A stretch of 64,000 nt of DNA from Bactrocera neohumeralis (GCF_024586455.1 NC_065920.1:53683109-53747108); one strand, 5' to 3'; positions 1-12,534 are shown, counted from the stretch's first letter. The notes: generated by a model from the letters alone, not told the origin. Translations and numbers: made by a program.

Positions 1-239
1 AATGTTCACATAGTTAGTTTTATAGAACTTCTTAGGAGATAAATAATATTCTACATATTCTTTAAAAAGCAAAGCGCATTTATGAAACTCTATTCAAACT
101 AAGCATCGACTGAGACAAATACCTACCTACTGAAGACTTCACACTATATATATACAAGATATTCTGAAAGTCCCTTTTTTCAGGAAGACAGTTGTATTTG
201 TTCATTGCTTAGGAATTATTAGACCTTTTGCCCTGCACA

Positions 240-815
240 TCTGATTTAAAGCATGTCAATAGTGCATTGACTCTCACAAATATTATCTTAGAGAAGTTTG
301 GCAACATTGCACAGGATCTCCAGTCACGGTAAGCAAATTAGCTTACAAATACAATTTTAGAGAAATTTGGCAACATTGTGTAGGATCTTCAGTCACTACG
401 GCGTATTAATTAGTAGCAGTTTATAAAGAGTTTCTACAGTGTGGTTAGAGCTATTTAATTAAAAGAATGTCAAGAGCGCATTGAACCTCACAAATACTTG
501 TATTAAAGAAGTTTTTTAGACAGGCAACATTGTGCAGGACTTAGCAGCAGTGTGTAAAGAGTTTCTACAGTAGGTTAGATGCATTCAGTTTATTGCATTG
601 CAACTGATCCTCTCAAATATTGTCTTAGAGAAATTTGGCAACGTTGTATAGGATCCTCAGTTGCTACGGCATATTAATTAGCAGCAGTATATAAATAGTT
701 CCTATAGTATGAGTAGAGCCATTTAGTTTAAAGCAAGTCAACAGTGAATTGACCACAACAAATATTATCTTACAGAAGTTTGGCAACATTGTAGTAGTTT
801 CTGTAGTGTGGCTAA
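240..815. repeat. Diverged, irregular tandem repeat
   Basis: A core reading GGCAACATTG or a close variant recurs at about 300, 369, 523, 637 and 782. Each is preceded by a variant of CAAATATTATCTTAGAGAA and most are followed by a variant of AGGATCTTCAGTC, then TATTAATTAGCAGCAGT and GTTTCTACAGT blocks. The core spacing is uneven (69, 154, 114 and 145 bp), so this is an old duplication with partial deletions and not a clean satellite. I see no coding potential. Start and end are estimates from where the blocks stop matching. Confidence 0.75.
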
Positions 816-834
816 TGTTGTTGTAGGGCTTTAT

Positions 835-1260
835 TCACTTCAGCATTTCCAAAAAACCGAATTTTTCGCTTGTATATCGAATGTTCTTATATTTGATAAT
901 ATTGAAATTTTCACATGACCTTCTTAAATATATATGTTAAGTAAAAACCGAAGGAAAAAACATTTTTAATAAAAATTGAACCTCTTCAAGCCACCCCTAA
1001 GGCTTAAGGAAAAAAAAAATTATCAAAAATCAAAAGTTCGACTAGTCCTCGCTTGTTAACTGGTTTTATAATTTATTAATAATTATAATTTTTATAATTT
1101 ATTTTTTAACTTGATTAAATTGTGTAAATTTACGCTATTTTATTGATTTACTAAATAAAATATCTCTTCACAAAAAATTCACAAAAAAATTGAGTTTTTT
1201 CTGACTTGCAAGTGAATATAACCTTTTAAGGACTTATTACTCCACACAAGATAATAGAAA
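835..1260 (+). repeat. AT-rich interspersed repeat, copy 1
   Basis: This stretch shares an ordered series of short blocks with 5590-6420, in the same orientation. Examples are GAAATTTTCAC followed by GACCTTCTTA, then CGAAGGAA, then TTGCAAGTG with a following TATAAC. No protein signal is visible. It looks like a non-autonomous element or an old duplication; ends are not defined. Confidence 0.5.
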
Positions 1261-2639
1261 GTAAGTAATAGAGGCTTAAACAATACGGAAGACAACAGCT
1301 CCTCATCCCATATTTGTTTCTAAAAACACCAGTTTTCTATTTCAAATTGGCTCCAGACAATTCGTTCTTATTTCGAAAATTACAGACAAAGAAAATTTTG
1401 TATTTCTTAACAAAAAATCTGGTTTAATATCCATCTAAATCATTCTATTTTTCGTATAAGTTCAACTATTGTCACTTTTTGAGCAGGATTTTTTTCTTTT
1501 AGTCAAGAGATATTAACACAATGTTTAGAAATTTCTTTAGTGGGCGTGGCGTTAAATGCATTTTTGTATTTTTAATTTTACTACATAGTTTAGGCGCATA
1601 TTTTATTGATTTCTCTATTTCCACTAATATACTCTGGTCATAAGTTACTCTTCGGTTTCGTGTGAATTATGTACTTCCTTCCTTATATAATTTTCTCTAC
1701 ATATTTATTTACTCATTATTTTTTCCTTACTCATTCAATTTCACTCAAACTTCGCTGTTTCATTTATTCGGAATCGTTGAACTAAGTGTATGTACGTATG
1801 TTTAAACATAAATTCGAGTCTATTCTCGTAGTGTTCTAGCTACTAATGGTGTGGTAAGTGGTCTGCCTAATTAGCATTTCTTGGTTTGGGGGAAATTAAT
1901 TCGTAGTTACTGCTGGCGACGTGCCATAAACTAAAGTGGTGAGATATACTTGCACAATTATACTGTATAGTATACCAAGAAATAATTAGCAAACATTATG
2001 AGGCTTGAAATATTTTAGCAATGGAATGCAAGAAGTAAGAAAATTTGTGTGGTAAGAGACAGTAATTATCGTATTAGTAAGTAAGCAGTAATTAAAAAGT
2101 TTCGTAATAAAGTTTGAGTGAAATTTCTGCGGTTTGTGAAATAATTATGACACTTCCATAGGATGTAATGAATATTTTCTACATCGTCTATTGAAACCTT
2201 TCACGTAATAATTAATAGCTCATAACGTGCCGTATCAACATTATTTTGTATATGCATTAGGGTGTGCAAAAAAAAAAAAAAATAATATAAAATAATTCCT
2301 TAGATACCGTAAAAATGTCGTCCCCAATGACAAAAAAAGAAATTCTAGTAAAAATTGAGTTATATCATTTAATATACAAGTACGTATTAATAGGCGGCGC
2401 ATTACTAATTTTGATTTCCCATTTAAATAACGCAATAATATTTTCTTGTGCTCACTGGATGTTGAATGCATTTGAACTAATTGTTGGATAGTGCATATAA
2501 AAGTTTATTCTTTAAGGGACCTCAATTAATCGCCTGTAATTCGGTGCATTTTAAGACACTAATAAGTTCCTTTTTCTACTAAATTTCACTAATTTTCGTA
2601 ATAAAAAAAATTCCTTTTCAGATAAGATTGGGAAATGGG
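1261..2639. other. No recognisable feature
   Basis: AT-rich DNA with many short A and T runs. I found no coding region, element terminus or tandem repeat that I could support. Confidence 0.5.
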
Positions 2640-3060
2640 CGGGGTGGACGGAGACGCAGAGATAAGCATCTATATGAATGGGTCCAAACTGGCTAATCGA
2701 GTGATAGGTGGTGTCTCTTCAGCAAAATGAGGCACCACATTCTTCTTTCGTTTATCAGACCAGTGCAGCCTTCCAAGTGGGGGTTACAGCAATTAAATAA
2801 AGCCTTCTTGTTCAGATCTCCTTATCCTTGTGCTCACAACAAGAAATATATTTTTATATACGGAAAGCCAGGCGGCTTTGAGATTACTAAAGTCTGAGGG
2901 TTTCGTCAATTAATTCGTTGATCTTTCAATAGATTTAGTAGCCTATATCACTTGCAATAGGTTCCATAGTGAAACTCCTGATAACTGTGAAGTAAATGAA
3001 TTAGGCAGAGTAGGAACCATCCTTCAATTAGACCCCGAAAAAGTGAGCATTGATATATTA
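2640..3060 (+). pseudogene. Non-LTR retrotransposon RNase H domain, broken
   Basis: Translation from about 2653 reads ISIYMNGSKLANRV and continues after a stop to FFFRLSDQCSLPS. This matches the start of the RNase H domain of LOA/I-type non-LTR retrotransposons, whose usual form is IYTDGSKL followed by LPDHCSVFQAE. The catalytic Asp of TDGS is Asn here. Near 2977 NCEVNELGRVGTILQLDPEK corresponds to the family's GN-x-x-ADELA-x-x-GT segment. At least two stops and a frameshift separate the pieces. RNase H would degrade the RNA strand during target-primed reverse transcription; this copy is dead. It lies directly upstream of a different (Jockey-type) remnant in the same orientation. Confidence 0.65.
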
Positions 3061-3303
3061 AGGATTATTTGTAGATATTTAATGTACAAAAATGTTATAA
3101 ATTTAGCAGAGTTTCGGTGTTCAACAAGCAGGTAAACGTGTCATGAATGGAATATGGGTCGTACATACCGACTATTAAAACACAGAGGAAAAAGATCGTT
3201 CAGTATTAGTAGTAAGTACAAGCGGATATCTCTCCGGCCGGTTCTCGCTTCCTCGCTACGGAACCGAACACCAATAAATTCATGGATGCGAAACGCAGAC
3301 GAG

Positions 3304-3905
3304 GAAGCTGCAAACCTGTCAGAACACTGCACTACGCACTACGATAGGATATCTCTTGATGTTTCTCGTCGAACACCTGCTTAATGAGGCCAGCATGCTC
3401 CCAGTTAGCCGAGCATAATGGGAAAAGGAACAAACGTTGTTAGCTACATCAAAAGTTCATTAAAATATGCCGAGCAGCCAATATGGTCGCCTAGATGCAG
3501 TGGAGCCATTAACAACTGCAAACCGAGAACACTCTCAATGAATGACGTATCTCTTGATTCAAACCACCACCCATTGCAGACGAAGAGCTCAAGTTGACGC
3601 GAGAAACGATAGTGACCCTTGCGTAGCTTTGTTCTGGATACTGAAGCAGGTTAAATTCCTACTTATTCAGAGTAGATGCTGGCATATTAGACATTATATG
3701 TCCAGTATGCAATGAGTCTCCGCATGACATTAGCCGCCTCTTTGCATGTCCTACTAACCCTACTGATCTGACGCCTTTCTCCCTTTGGTTCGATCCCGTC
3801 AAAAAAGCACGTTTGCTGGGTCAACTGTTGGATGACGTCGATGACAACTTATCTAATCCTTACCATCCTAACGGGGATTAGATACCCGATACAACAACAA
3901 CAACC
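3304..3905 (+). pseudogene. Jockey-type non-LTR retrotransposon ORF2 C-terminus and 3' tail
   Basis: Reading from 3304 gives KLQTCQNTALRTTIGYLLM and then EHLLNEASMLPVS, the thumb-region motif seen after the reverse transcriptase of Jockey-clade elements. After frameshifts, TLAQLRSGYC is partly recognisable, followed by LNSYLFRVDAG and a Cys-His knuckle (CPVCNESPHD, then FACP). The frame then reads PTDLTPFSLWFDP and ends at TAG 3879-3881. A TGA at 3642 sits where the family has a Cys codon. The 3' tail is CAA-rich (about 3891-3905), typical of the 3' end of these elements and useful for marking the insertion boundary. All of RT proper and the endonuclease are missing, so this is a 5'-truncated, decayed copy. 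Confidence 0.8.
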
Positions 3906-5589
3906 TTCAGTACGAGTGCAAATAGGTCACCGTCTAATTAATAGAATGGAATCAGAGAATATAATAAAAAATCTTCAATAACGATGCAAAACTTTGTATA
4001 GGAAAATAATTGCAATTATCAGTCTCAGGGTCAGAAAATTTTTGTATTGATTGAGTTTCATAAGACCGAGGTGGACGTAATAAAATAAGGAAATTTTCGT
4101 CTAGGTGATTTCAGAATAAGCTTCTTAAGTCCTGTCTGCCTTTTTGAAAATCCTTATATTAGGTATTTGTGGGCTAGAGAATATGTTGCTCCGTTTAAAC
4201 ACTTTTTTGACCCAAGAGTATACTAGTATAATCTGAAAATAGGGTACTAAAAACAGTAAATAAAGTTGTATTTCTAGAGTACCACTCAAATAAATCTATA
4301 AACTCAAAACAGCCTTCAACACTGACAGAGTTTTGTATGAAAAAAGAACCTCGAAGGTTTCATCAACATAGCCGCAAAGCGAAGGCATATACTAATAACA
4401 ATGAAAAAGAAAAGGTAAAAACAAGAATAATACAAGTAAATAACAACTCTCACTAATATATTTCACAAGTTCTATAAACCATAGTCGCACGAGCAGACAA
4501 GCCAAACTCTATTAAACAATTGAAACACTCATCAGCATATCATTTATTCAGCAAGGCCGTTTGGCGTACTGCATATTTAAAATATGTATAGACAAATAAA
4601 TAAATATATACGCACATACAACACGACATGTGTTGACATGTGACTGCTTATACTCGTATGTGTTTAGCTCCTTTCAACGCTTTAAGTTACCTGGGATTGG
4701 AGGAAGGTAAAATGACAGGCGAGTGGTTAGTCATTTTTAATAGCCTTGCACATGCAATACGAGCTCATTTCGTGTAATCATATAGGTACATAAGTGCATA
4801 TGTATATAAATATAAGTGGTAATAGCACATATGCGTATAAGTCAAAAAGCTGTTGCATATTTTAAGGCGCATTCGCCCGTTGTTTCGCATGTTTCGTTGT
4901 TATGTAGCTGCCGTTTGCAAGCGTTGAAGGTTAAGGCAATAAACTTCACACAATAACAGATATTTGATGATTTGTGTGCGTTTTCAAGTGCAGTATTTTA
5001 GAGGCCAAATGAAGCAGCGTAATGAGAGTGGGAGTGACAAGGTCGCGGCCGCAAAGGAGTAGCGTATTCAAGATGGGTTGAGTATGTGGTTCTATTGTGT
5101 TTTGTTTACTTTCAAATGATGGATTAAGGAATTCAATCAATTTCAATTTGATCGTTTGGCTGAAGGAAAGGCTTTTAACCGCGGTCTAGCGAAATCTGGA
5201 CACTTAAAAGAAAATATCGACATATTTCTGCCGTGATTTCTATCACTTAAACGAAATATTTGACGTCGCTAAAAAGTTTAACCTCTCGAGATATATGTAG
5301 GTATATTTCACCGAATACTTGTTAAACTCCTAATTTCTAGAGCAAGAAAAATACGCTGAGTGCAAGTCTTTTAAATGGTCCCTTACATTCTACTCTGTGT
5401 CAGAAATTGTGTTGCTTTCTGTGCACTTTCTGATGAAATCTCCGGAGCAATACTGGTGATTACAGTTATCTCTGCTTGAAAAATATTGCAGTGTTTGATG
5501 AAGCGGAGCCTGAAACCGAAGTTAACTGGCAAGCTTCCGACAGATTAATTAACAACCCTGCAAACAATGCGAATATCTTGTGATCAGGC
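3906..5589. other. No recognisable gene
   Basis: Mixed AT-rich DNA with TATA-rich and CATA-rich patches (about 4590-4830). A short region at 4940-5120 is more balanced in base composition but shows no domain in any frame. No termini of known elements were found. Confidence 0.45.
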
Positions 5590-6420
5590 CGGGATAAGGG
5601 GTTATATCAACTAGTAATTTTGAAAAAATCGAAATTTTGTTTGCATATTTTGAATGTATATACTTGTATATTCGAGAATATTGTCTGTAAATTTCAAAGT
5701 AATCTGGTAAATAGTTTCGGAGTAATGAGCGTATTTGTAAAGACGTCTCCGAGCGTTTAAAAGTAGGCGGAACCGTAACCCGGAGTAGCAGCTCCGCTTT
5801 AAATGCGTTTTTCTCGAAACGGTGTCCTCAAATTCGGTAAGGAATATTTCTTCGAAATGGCTTGCCGATTGACTGGAAATTTTCACAGGACCTTCTTAGA
5901 TATTTTTGCCAGGTAATTATCGAAGGAATAAAGTTTTTGATAAAAATTTTGATTTTTTAAGTCACTTTAAAGTGTAAATTTTCGTGCAAAAAAATATTTT
6001 TTTGACTATTTCTTCGATCATGACTTGTATTTATAAAAGTAATCCTTTTAGTTTTTTTTCATATATATAGTTTGGACCAGAGATATCTTCCTCACCGTCA
6101 AGCATCTTTTTGTGGAGGACTTTCAGGAGATCTTCTACAGGAACGACGGAATCTAATATTTTTATTAATAAAATATGAATTCTTAGAATGCGTTAAATTC
6201 GCTAAATGTTCAAATATTTTATGTAAATATTCAATAAAAAGCCTCTCCAGAAAAAATTAACAAAAAAACACATTTTTCGAATTTGCAAGTGGCTATAACT
6301 CCATAAGTCGCAAAATAAGCGGCAACGTATGGCACCTTTGGTCTTTTGATATAAGATAAATAATTATCTTTCATTCGAGCAAGCCATATGAAGAGAAGGC
6401 TACAAAAGGAGTCCAATCGT
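5590..6420 (+). repeat. AT-rich interspersed repeat, copy 2
   Basis: Second copy of the family seen at 835-1260, longer at its left side. It opens near 5594 with ATAAGGGGTTATATCAACTA followed shortly by TTTTGAAAAAATCGAAATTT. That resembles the left end of the TTAA-flanked element at 61463, which also has a G-run and then CAAAAAATCGATTTT. Shared blocks with copy 1 begin at about 5875. I see no coding capacity. The link to the 61-kb element is suggestive only. Confidence 0.45.
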
Positions 6421-6779
6421 TTTCAAGCTCTTATGTAATAGTCCTATTTTATTCTCTTTTGGGAAGGCGGACTAATCAGTTTTTATATACATAAAGAACT
6501 ACAGCAGGCAACTTAAAGCTAATGAGTCCAGAAATTTTCCTAAATATATTTCTTTTGGAACCAACTCATCTGAGATTGCACCCTATGGTGTGTAATCCGG
6601 ATCTACTTTCGGTCTTGTAAGAAGAAATTCATTAGTTGCGCCACTCTCACAGAAGCAGTCGCTCCTATTAGCAAAAAAACAGGAGCTGACGATTTTCATA
6701 AGTTTTTCTTGAAGATAATTTTTCAATTTTTCACCAACGATAACAATTGTGATAGCCAGTAACAGGTATTAATTACTTG

Positions 6780-7100
6780 ATGCCAGGTCCGAACTATATA
6801 GTGGATGCAAAACAAGTTCCCCCATCTTCTGGCCATTGCCACCATTAATGGGTGACGTTGTCTTGATGGACAAAAATTCCTTTTTTCTTGGCTAAAGTTG
6901 GCCGCTTCTGGGCGATCGCCTCTTTTAAACGGTCAAAATGTTGATAGTACAGCTTCGAATAAACAAACTAAAATCTTTCTGACCGTCAAACCAGACTTGA
7001 TTACCGTTTTTGCCGGTTAACATCCATTCGAACACGCCGTTTTCGCTTTTAATCGCCAAGTGACCAAGTTATCAATAATCAGCCGCTTCAGAAACTGAAC
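6780..7100 (-). pseudogene. Mariner transposase fragment (mauritiana/mellifera-like)
   Basis: On the minus strand, across two frames, the translation reads KLYYQHFDRLKEAIAQKRPT, then GIFVHQDNVTH, then MGELVLHPLYSSDLA. These match the mariner series QQLDRLK-x-AI-x-QKRPEL, then VFHQDNARPHT, then LMHPPYSPDLAPSD. The second catalytic Asp (HQDN) is preserved; the third is lost because the match stops at LYSSDLAS. A frameshift and a stop after HQDNVTH break the frame. Upstream sequence to about 7100 fits less well. Termini were not found. Confidence 0.65.
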
Positions 7101-7335
7101 GAATTAATTGTGATTAAGGAGCTATACAAAGATGAAATATGGTCTATGAGTTTTTTATTTAAGGCCTAGATTTGGGCTTTAACTAAAGGTTGGACTGAAA
7201 TATTTTCATTCTGTTATCGATATCTACGATAATTGGCTTTCTAGAGCGCGGTGTATAGTCGACATAAAAGTTTCCGGAATGGTAAACCACGGACCGATAA
7301 AAAAACTTGCCCCTGATGGCGTTTGCGGGTGGTGA

Positions 7336-8515
7336 GATATAAATTCTTTTCTTATATATTGGCGCAGACAGCGCTTACGCGGTTATGGCCGAGTTTACAA
7401 CAGCGTTTCCGTTGTTATTAATTTTCGCTGTTTGGCGCCAATTTTAGATTCCAAGTACAGCCGGGTCTTTCTCCACCTAGTTTTTCCAACGGAGTGAATG
7501 TCTTCCTCTTTCTTTGCTTTTCCTGCGGGTACTGCGTCGAATACCCTCAGAGCTGGAGTGTTCTCATCCACTCGGATAACAATGTAGACAACGACTTCGT
7601 TCCAATTTGTTGAACTATGTCAACTATGTACATATATGTCGTGCATCTCAACGCTCCATCGGCTGCGGTATTCGCCATTGGCAATGCGCAAACTTTCTCT
7701 CGAAAACTCTTAACGTCGGTCATCGTCGATGCCAAATAGTTGTACGGGAATGATGAGGGATTTGTAGAATTTGACCTTTGTTCGTCGAGAGAGGACTTTA
7801 CTTCTCAATTACCTACTCAGTCCGAAGTAGCACCTGTTGCCAAGAGTTATTCTGCGTTGGATTTCGAAGCTGACGTTGTTGTTGGTGTTAATACTGGTTT
7901 CAATACCTTTTGGTATTGCTCCATGTCAGTTTACAAAGGCGTATTAGTTTTGTGTGGTTACCAAATTCAGACATAACGGCAAAAAGGCAGCTCCTTTTCT
8001 TGCTGCCAAAATCAGCTCTGAAAGCGACGAATATGTGGTCGATTCCCTTTTCATGGATCTTTTCCAACATTTGGCGCATGGTGAATATCTCATCAGTTGT
8101 TGGTTTTCCAGGCCTGAATTCACATATTAAGCTCGATATCATCTCATATGCGATGTTGAGGTGGCTTATCCCACGGTAGTTGGGGGTCTTCGGTTTTGTG
8201 GATTTGTGGCAGACCACATTTAAATTCCAATCGACCGGCATGCTTTTGTCTGATTATATTCTTGAAAGAAGATGATGCATGCTTCTTATCAGTTCATCGC
8301 CGCCGTGTTTGAATAGTTCAGCCGGCAATCCGTCGGCCTCCTCCGTCTTTTAGACGAGTAGTTGCTATTCGAACTTCTTCTTAGTTGGGCAATAGAAAGT
8401 CCGCTTCAACGTCATCGATAGGGGAATCGGGTACACCATATTCTGGTGTCAAGCTTTCACTGCCATTTATCAGGTTGCAGAAGTGAACGCTTCCAACTTG
8501 TCAGAATTAAAGACA
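7336..8515 (-). pseudogene. RTE-like non-LTR retrotransposon: reverse transcriptase and C-terminus
   Basis: The best segment (8241 down to 7900, 113 codons) is a reverse transcriptase fingers/palm region: VDWNLNVV, then NYRGISHLNIAYEMISS at residues 21-37, FRPGKPT at 42-48 and FVAFRADFGS at 71-80. In intact relatives the last motif is FVDFKAAFDS, so the first catalytic Asp is Ala here. About 15 residues between ICE and FRPGKP are missing. Upstream on the same strand (8515-8242) a broken frame gives LPAELFKHGGDELIRSMHHL, normally just before the RT fingers. Downstream, 7735-7336 carries the remains of the C-terminal region seen better at 15925-16345. This is the longest copy of the family in the window. 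I call it RTE-like from the RT and the C-terminal LGHV-type motif; the clade is not certain. Confidence 0.75.
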
Positions 8516-8689
8516 GGGAAATACTTTCAGTGCAAAGTTAAATAAGATCTATGACAAGTTTTCACCCGATCTTTGTTGATATATGGTATGTACCATATAT
8601 AAAGTCAAAACTGGAGGTTTGAAGTAATTTTTATTAAATATTTTATTAAATACACATGCTAAAGAAATTATTAATCCTATTCAACCTGT

Positions 8690-9620
8690 TTTCATTATTT
8701 TTTTGACAGATCACGTGACAAGCTGTCATGTTATTTTTGTTCCGTATTGTTCAGTTTGGCATTTCAACATGGAAAGACTAACGCCTGAACAACGTATGCA
8801 AATCGTTCCACTTTATTTAGTGAGCTTCGCTCAACTAATGGTCAAAATAATCGGCCTACTGAGCGTACTATTCGATACCATCACCCATCTTGAGACCAAG
8901 CATTCATTACTGGATAATATTTGAACAATAGATCACGTCCAGTACGCAGTGAAAAGAATATAGCAGCCGTAGCTGAAAGTATACGCGAAGATCGGTGCCC
9001 TTTACAGCAAGTCGGACTGACGTAAGAAACGACTTGTCATATATTACGTCGAGAACTTAAATTAAAAGAGCAAAAAAATACAGCTTATGAAAGAATTGAA
9101 GCCACTCGACTCGACTCCCAAGCAACATTGCTTTGTTCTATGAGCTATTGGAAAGTTCCAAGAAGATCAGACGTTTTTGAGTCAAATTTTGTTGTTTTGA
9201 TGAAGCCCATTTGGCTCATTGTCAATGTAAGCAAGCATAATTGCTGCATTTGAGAAGAAGCGCATCAATCAATGGATTTTTAAGAGAACATTTCGTTGCG
9301 CAGGTAATTTCACATTTTGGGCCGGTTGATTGACCACTAAGATCGTAATATCACACCGTTAGACTTTTTCCTGTGGGGACGTGCAAAGTCGAAAATCTAT
9401 GCGGACAATCTCACTTCGGTTCAGGCTTTGGAGCAAGTCGAAATGCTCGACCTAGTCACCGAAAATAATTAATTAATAACAATATTTGAAAGAGATAATC
9501 TTCAAAAAATAAATGCCTATGAATGTTCTTTCGAATGATAATAAACATTTCCCATTAAATTTGAAGTTTCATTGTTCTTTAAAAAAAAAAGTAGGAATCC
9601 TGGAAATGGATCAGCCTTTA
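8690..9620 (+). mobile_element. DD41D (rosa-like) mariner, copy A, internally deleted
   Basis: The leader contains TTGACAGATCACGTG, shared with copy C at 36974. The transposase start is ATG 8769: MERLTPEQRMQIVPLY, the N-terminal helix-turn-helix of this family. The frame shifts within 20 codons, and SLLDNI at the family position is followed by TGA. The remaining pieces cover the second helix-turn-helix and the first catalytic region, where the first Asp is disrupted. An internal deletion then joins the CRIW-type segment straight to the sequence after the second catalytic Asp. The third region reads near ITPLDFFLWG with frame breaks. The 3' end runs through AAAATAAATGCC to about 9618, as in copy B. 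No functional product is possible. Confidence 0.75.
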
Positions 9621-11779
9621 TTTGTGAACGGTGTTATGGCCGCGGATCCGTAGATGCTCGAAGTATATACATACAGTTTTTGCAAAATTCCGTATATTCT
9701 CGCTAGCAAAGACTATACTCGGAGTTCTTTTGCGACATCAAACTCTTCCTTCAAAAAACTGAAAGCCCATCAAATGTGGCGCAATATTTGCTTTCACACC
9801 AACAAAACTGGAGTTTTAGTTATGTATGTATAAGTACAATATTACCGCTCTCGCATGCAATTATTCGCAATGTGTGCCATAGGAAATGCATGTCGGTCAG
9901 GCTTATAACTGTGCCGTTTCTAGGCTCAAACAAACTCTGCGAACTTTTTCGCAATGCAAATATAGGCGACCTTGAAAGTTTAATTTGCGTTGGCAAAAGT
10001 TTAAAATAGTATCATTTGTGTAATTAAAGTATGTGCCTTGCTATTCCACTTTATAAGCATATGTATGCATGTGTGAGTGTGTGCCTGAAACCACTTAATA
10101 TTTCTTTGCAGTTTTTGCGCGTTTGTTTTACTTCCTACTTTTGCAGCACAGTTTTGCGCAACCTTTGACCTTTACGGAAACTTAAAAATTTGCGTGTCTG
10201 CAACGCATAAATATTTATGGCTCTTGCTAACTAGTTTCCTTGCTGTTATTTACTTTTTGTTTTTTTTTTTTGTATTTTTTACATACCGACAGACATGAAA
10301 ATGTATAATTTCTGTTAATAAACAAATATGTTCCATGGCATACCTGCGGGCGCTGCGAAAATGCACTTTCTGCAGGAAACGCGATAGCAACGATTGTTGT
10401 GGCCACATCCTCACATCCGGCAGTATGACTTTGACGCGCACAAGGACGTGGGCGCAACCCATGCAAAACACAATCGTTTATAACGAAATCATTTCACGAT
10501 AATTTCACGTTGATTACACGACTTTCTTTCCGCTAATTTGTCATTAGAAATACAATAAATGAACTATAACTTTTATTTTTGTGCCAGTGATTTGAAGTAG
10601 ATCGGCAAATGTCTTGAGCGTTGCCTTTATTTTGGCGCAATTCACCTTGGCACTAGCTGGCAGACTGGCCGCACTAAGCCTGCAAGCCACAAGGTGTTGT
10701 GCGGCCAGTGGCGACCACAGACAATCGGCATATGGCTTTGTGCTTGTTTGTTGTCATTGTTGTTGTTGTTGGTTTTGTGTGTCATTGGCAATGCATTGTT
10801 AGCCGCAGCTGTCAATACATGACATCAACTTTCCATTTCTCGCACCACTTAGCTGCCCGCTGTTACCTTTATAGCTGTGTAAGCGGTTAGTTAACATAAC
10901 ACGCACACAGTTGCAAACACACACATACTTAGCAGAACACATACATACCATTGCAAGTGCTTTGCAAGAAAATTAACAGCAAGTCGATTGAAGAAGAGCA
11001 ACAATAGCAAAGCTACCATTGATTTTTACTGTGTTTGGCTTGAAGGTTTTATATGAGCGGCCATTAAAGGAGAGTGCTATTAAAGAAATACGAATTGCAG
11101 TGTAGATTATAGACGTACACATACATACATATCAATATGTAATATATTTAGATGCGAAATTGTTAATTTATTGCTGCAGGGATTGCTCAATAAACATTGG
11201 TTTGTTTGCTTTTGTCTCAACAACATTTCAACATTGTATTTTTATTGTTTTTTCAAACGAAATTCAGAAGGCAAGGTAGGCTTAAGGCAATGATAGAATG
11301 GTAAATATACACATGTAAATATATATATATTTACAGGGTGTTCTTTAAACTTAATTTTTTTGCAGATATATGCTTTCTGTTGTTGTTGTAGCGGTAAAAG
11401 GAGGTCTCGAAAATTTTTGAATAATGTTACCGTGGTGCTTGGTCGCATAAAAGTGAGTATCCGTTCGGTTGACGAAGACCTGAATATCATTGGAATGGTC
11501 GAAATATAGTCTATATAGTAATGGTGCTGATCATGTAATCATAGACTACGAGATAATGAACCGTGGAGCTCGGAAGATCTTTAGTTAGAATAGTAGTTTT
11601 TATTGAAAATTTAAAATTGAAAGTTAAGTTAACTAAGTTTGTTTTAAGTTAAGTGTTTGTTAGTTAGAAGATAAATTGTCGAAAAAGTAGATAAAATAAT
11701 GAAAACTGGCTAGTCCAACCGTAACTTTTTAGATTTTCCAAGAACTAGGCACTATACAAAAAACGTTTAGAACAATTTA
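9621..11779. other. Non-coding; low-complexity patches
   Basis: No transposon protein is visible apart from a GTTGTTGTTGTAGCGG patch at about 11380, which could be a reversed non-LTR 3' tail. The stretch at 10100-10950 has more balanced base composition, ATAAATATTTATGG at about 10207 and a TTGTTG run at about 10750, in the style of fly intronic or regulatory DNA. About 11560-11690 is rich in GTTAAGTT-type words. Overlapping short ORFs at 10227-10890 show no domain and are probably chance. Confidence 0.4.
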
Positions 11780-12240
11780 ATTAACACTGTGCTTGAAATG
11801 AAACTCAATATGCCACATGGGTCAATCCAAAAAAACACTCTTGAACCAAATTTCATTTCAGAATCGTCGCCGAATCATAAGAGAATCGAAGCGGATAGTT
11901 ACTATTGATGGAACGTGAATCACTTACGATTACGTCAAGCGAAAATGGCATGATCGGATAGCGCCGAGCGGGCGCAAACGGTGGAAAAGTTAAGATTGAC
12001 GGTCAGAAAGGTTTTGTTATGAGTTTGATGGCATTGGCACGGATTCACGGCCAAGCTCTTACTTCGAACTTATGTTGTCTACAATTGGATCGGCTAAAGG
12101 AAGTAAATGCTTACAAGCGGCCACGTTTGACCAATAGGAGAGGAACAGTCCAGGACAACGCCAATTACAACACGTTATTGTCTATGGTGAATGTAGTTGT
12201 TGCTGAAAAGTTCATCTCGAGACAAGTTTGTGAAAATTAA
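11780..12240 (+). pseudogene. Mariner transposase fragment (mauritiana/mellifera-like)
   Basis: Translation gives RRIIRESKRIVTIDGT, then a TGA where the family has the Trp of DETW, then ITYDYVKRKWHDR. Further on, CLQLDRLKEVNAYKRPRLTN and RRGTVQDNANYNT match QQLDRLK-x-AI-x-QKRPELAN and RRGVVFHQDNARPHTS. The first catalytic DE is DG here; the HQD of the second is VQD. The last 74 codons (12019-12240) are open, but the sequence after NTLL no longer matches. Neither end of the element is present. Transposases of this family act in the nucleus and cut at TA dinucleotides; this one is not functional. Confidence 0.7.
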
Positions 12241-12534
12241 CTGTCTCAGTTCTTTACCAATATTGGCGAGGGTTTCTGAGAATATAGCACTATGAATTTA
12301 TCTTCAAAATAACAACACATTATTGAACCAAATGGTTCATATTTGACCTCAATCGGTTCATTGTAACTTCACCAACAAACGTGCCTTGAAATGAAATACT
12401 TCTGTCTGCAGTTTCTGTACATCTCGATAATTGGAGTAGAACCTAATTTAGGTATGGAATTTTAACCCCGCTAGATCTAAATTAGTGACCCCTTTTTTTT
12501 TGCAACAAAAGCTGTGGTATCGTGTTCTCTGAGC

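Noticed and set aside
3154..3384. 76-codon ORF MGRTYRLLKHRGKRS as a separate gene
   Set aside because: Its last third overlaps the Jockey remnant in another frame (TCQNTALRT) and the rest has no motif; likely chance.
10227..10890. Overlapping ORFs on both strands (62-79 codons)
   Set aside because: No domain, several frames open at once, low-complexity TTG runs; best explained by chance.
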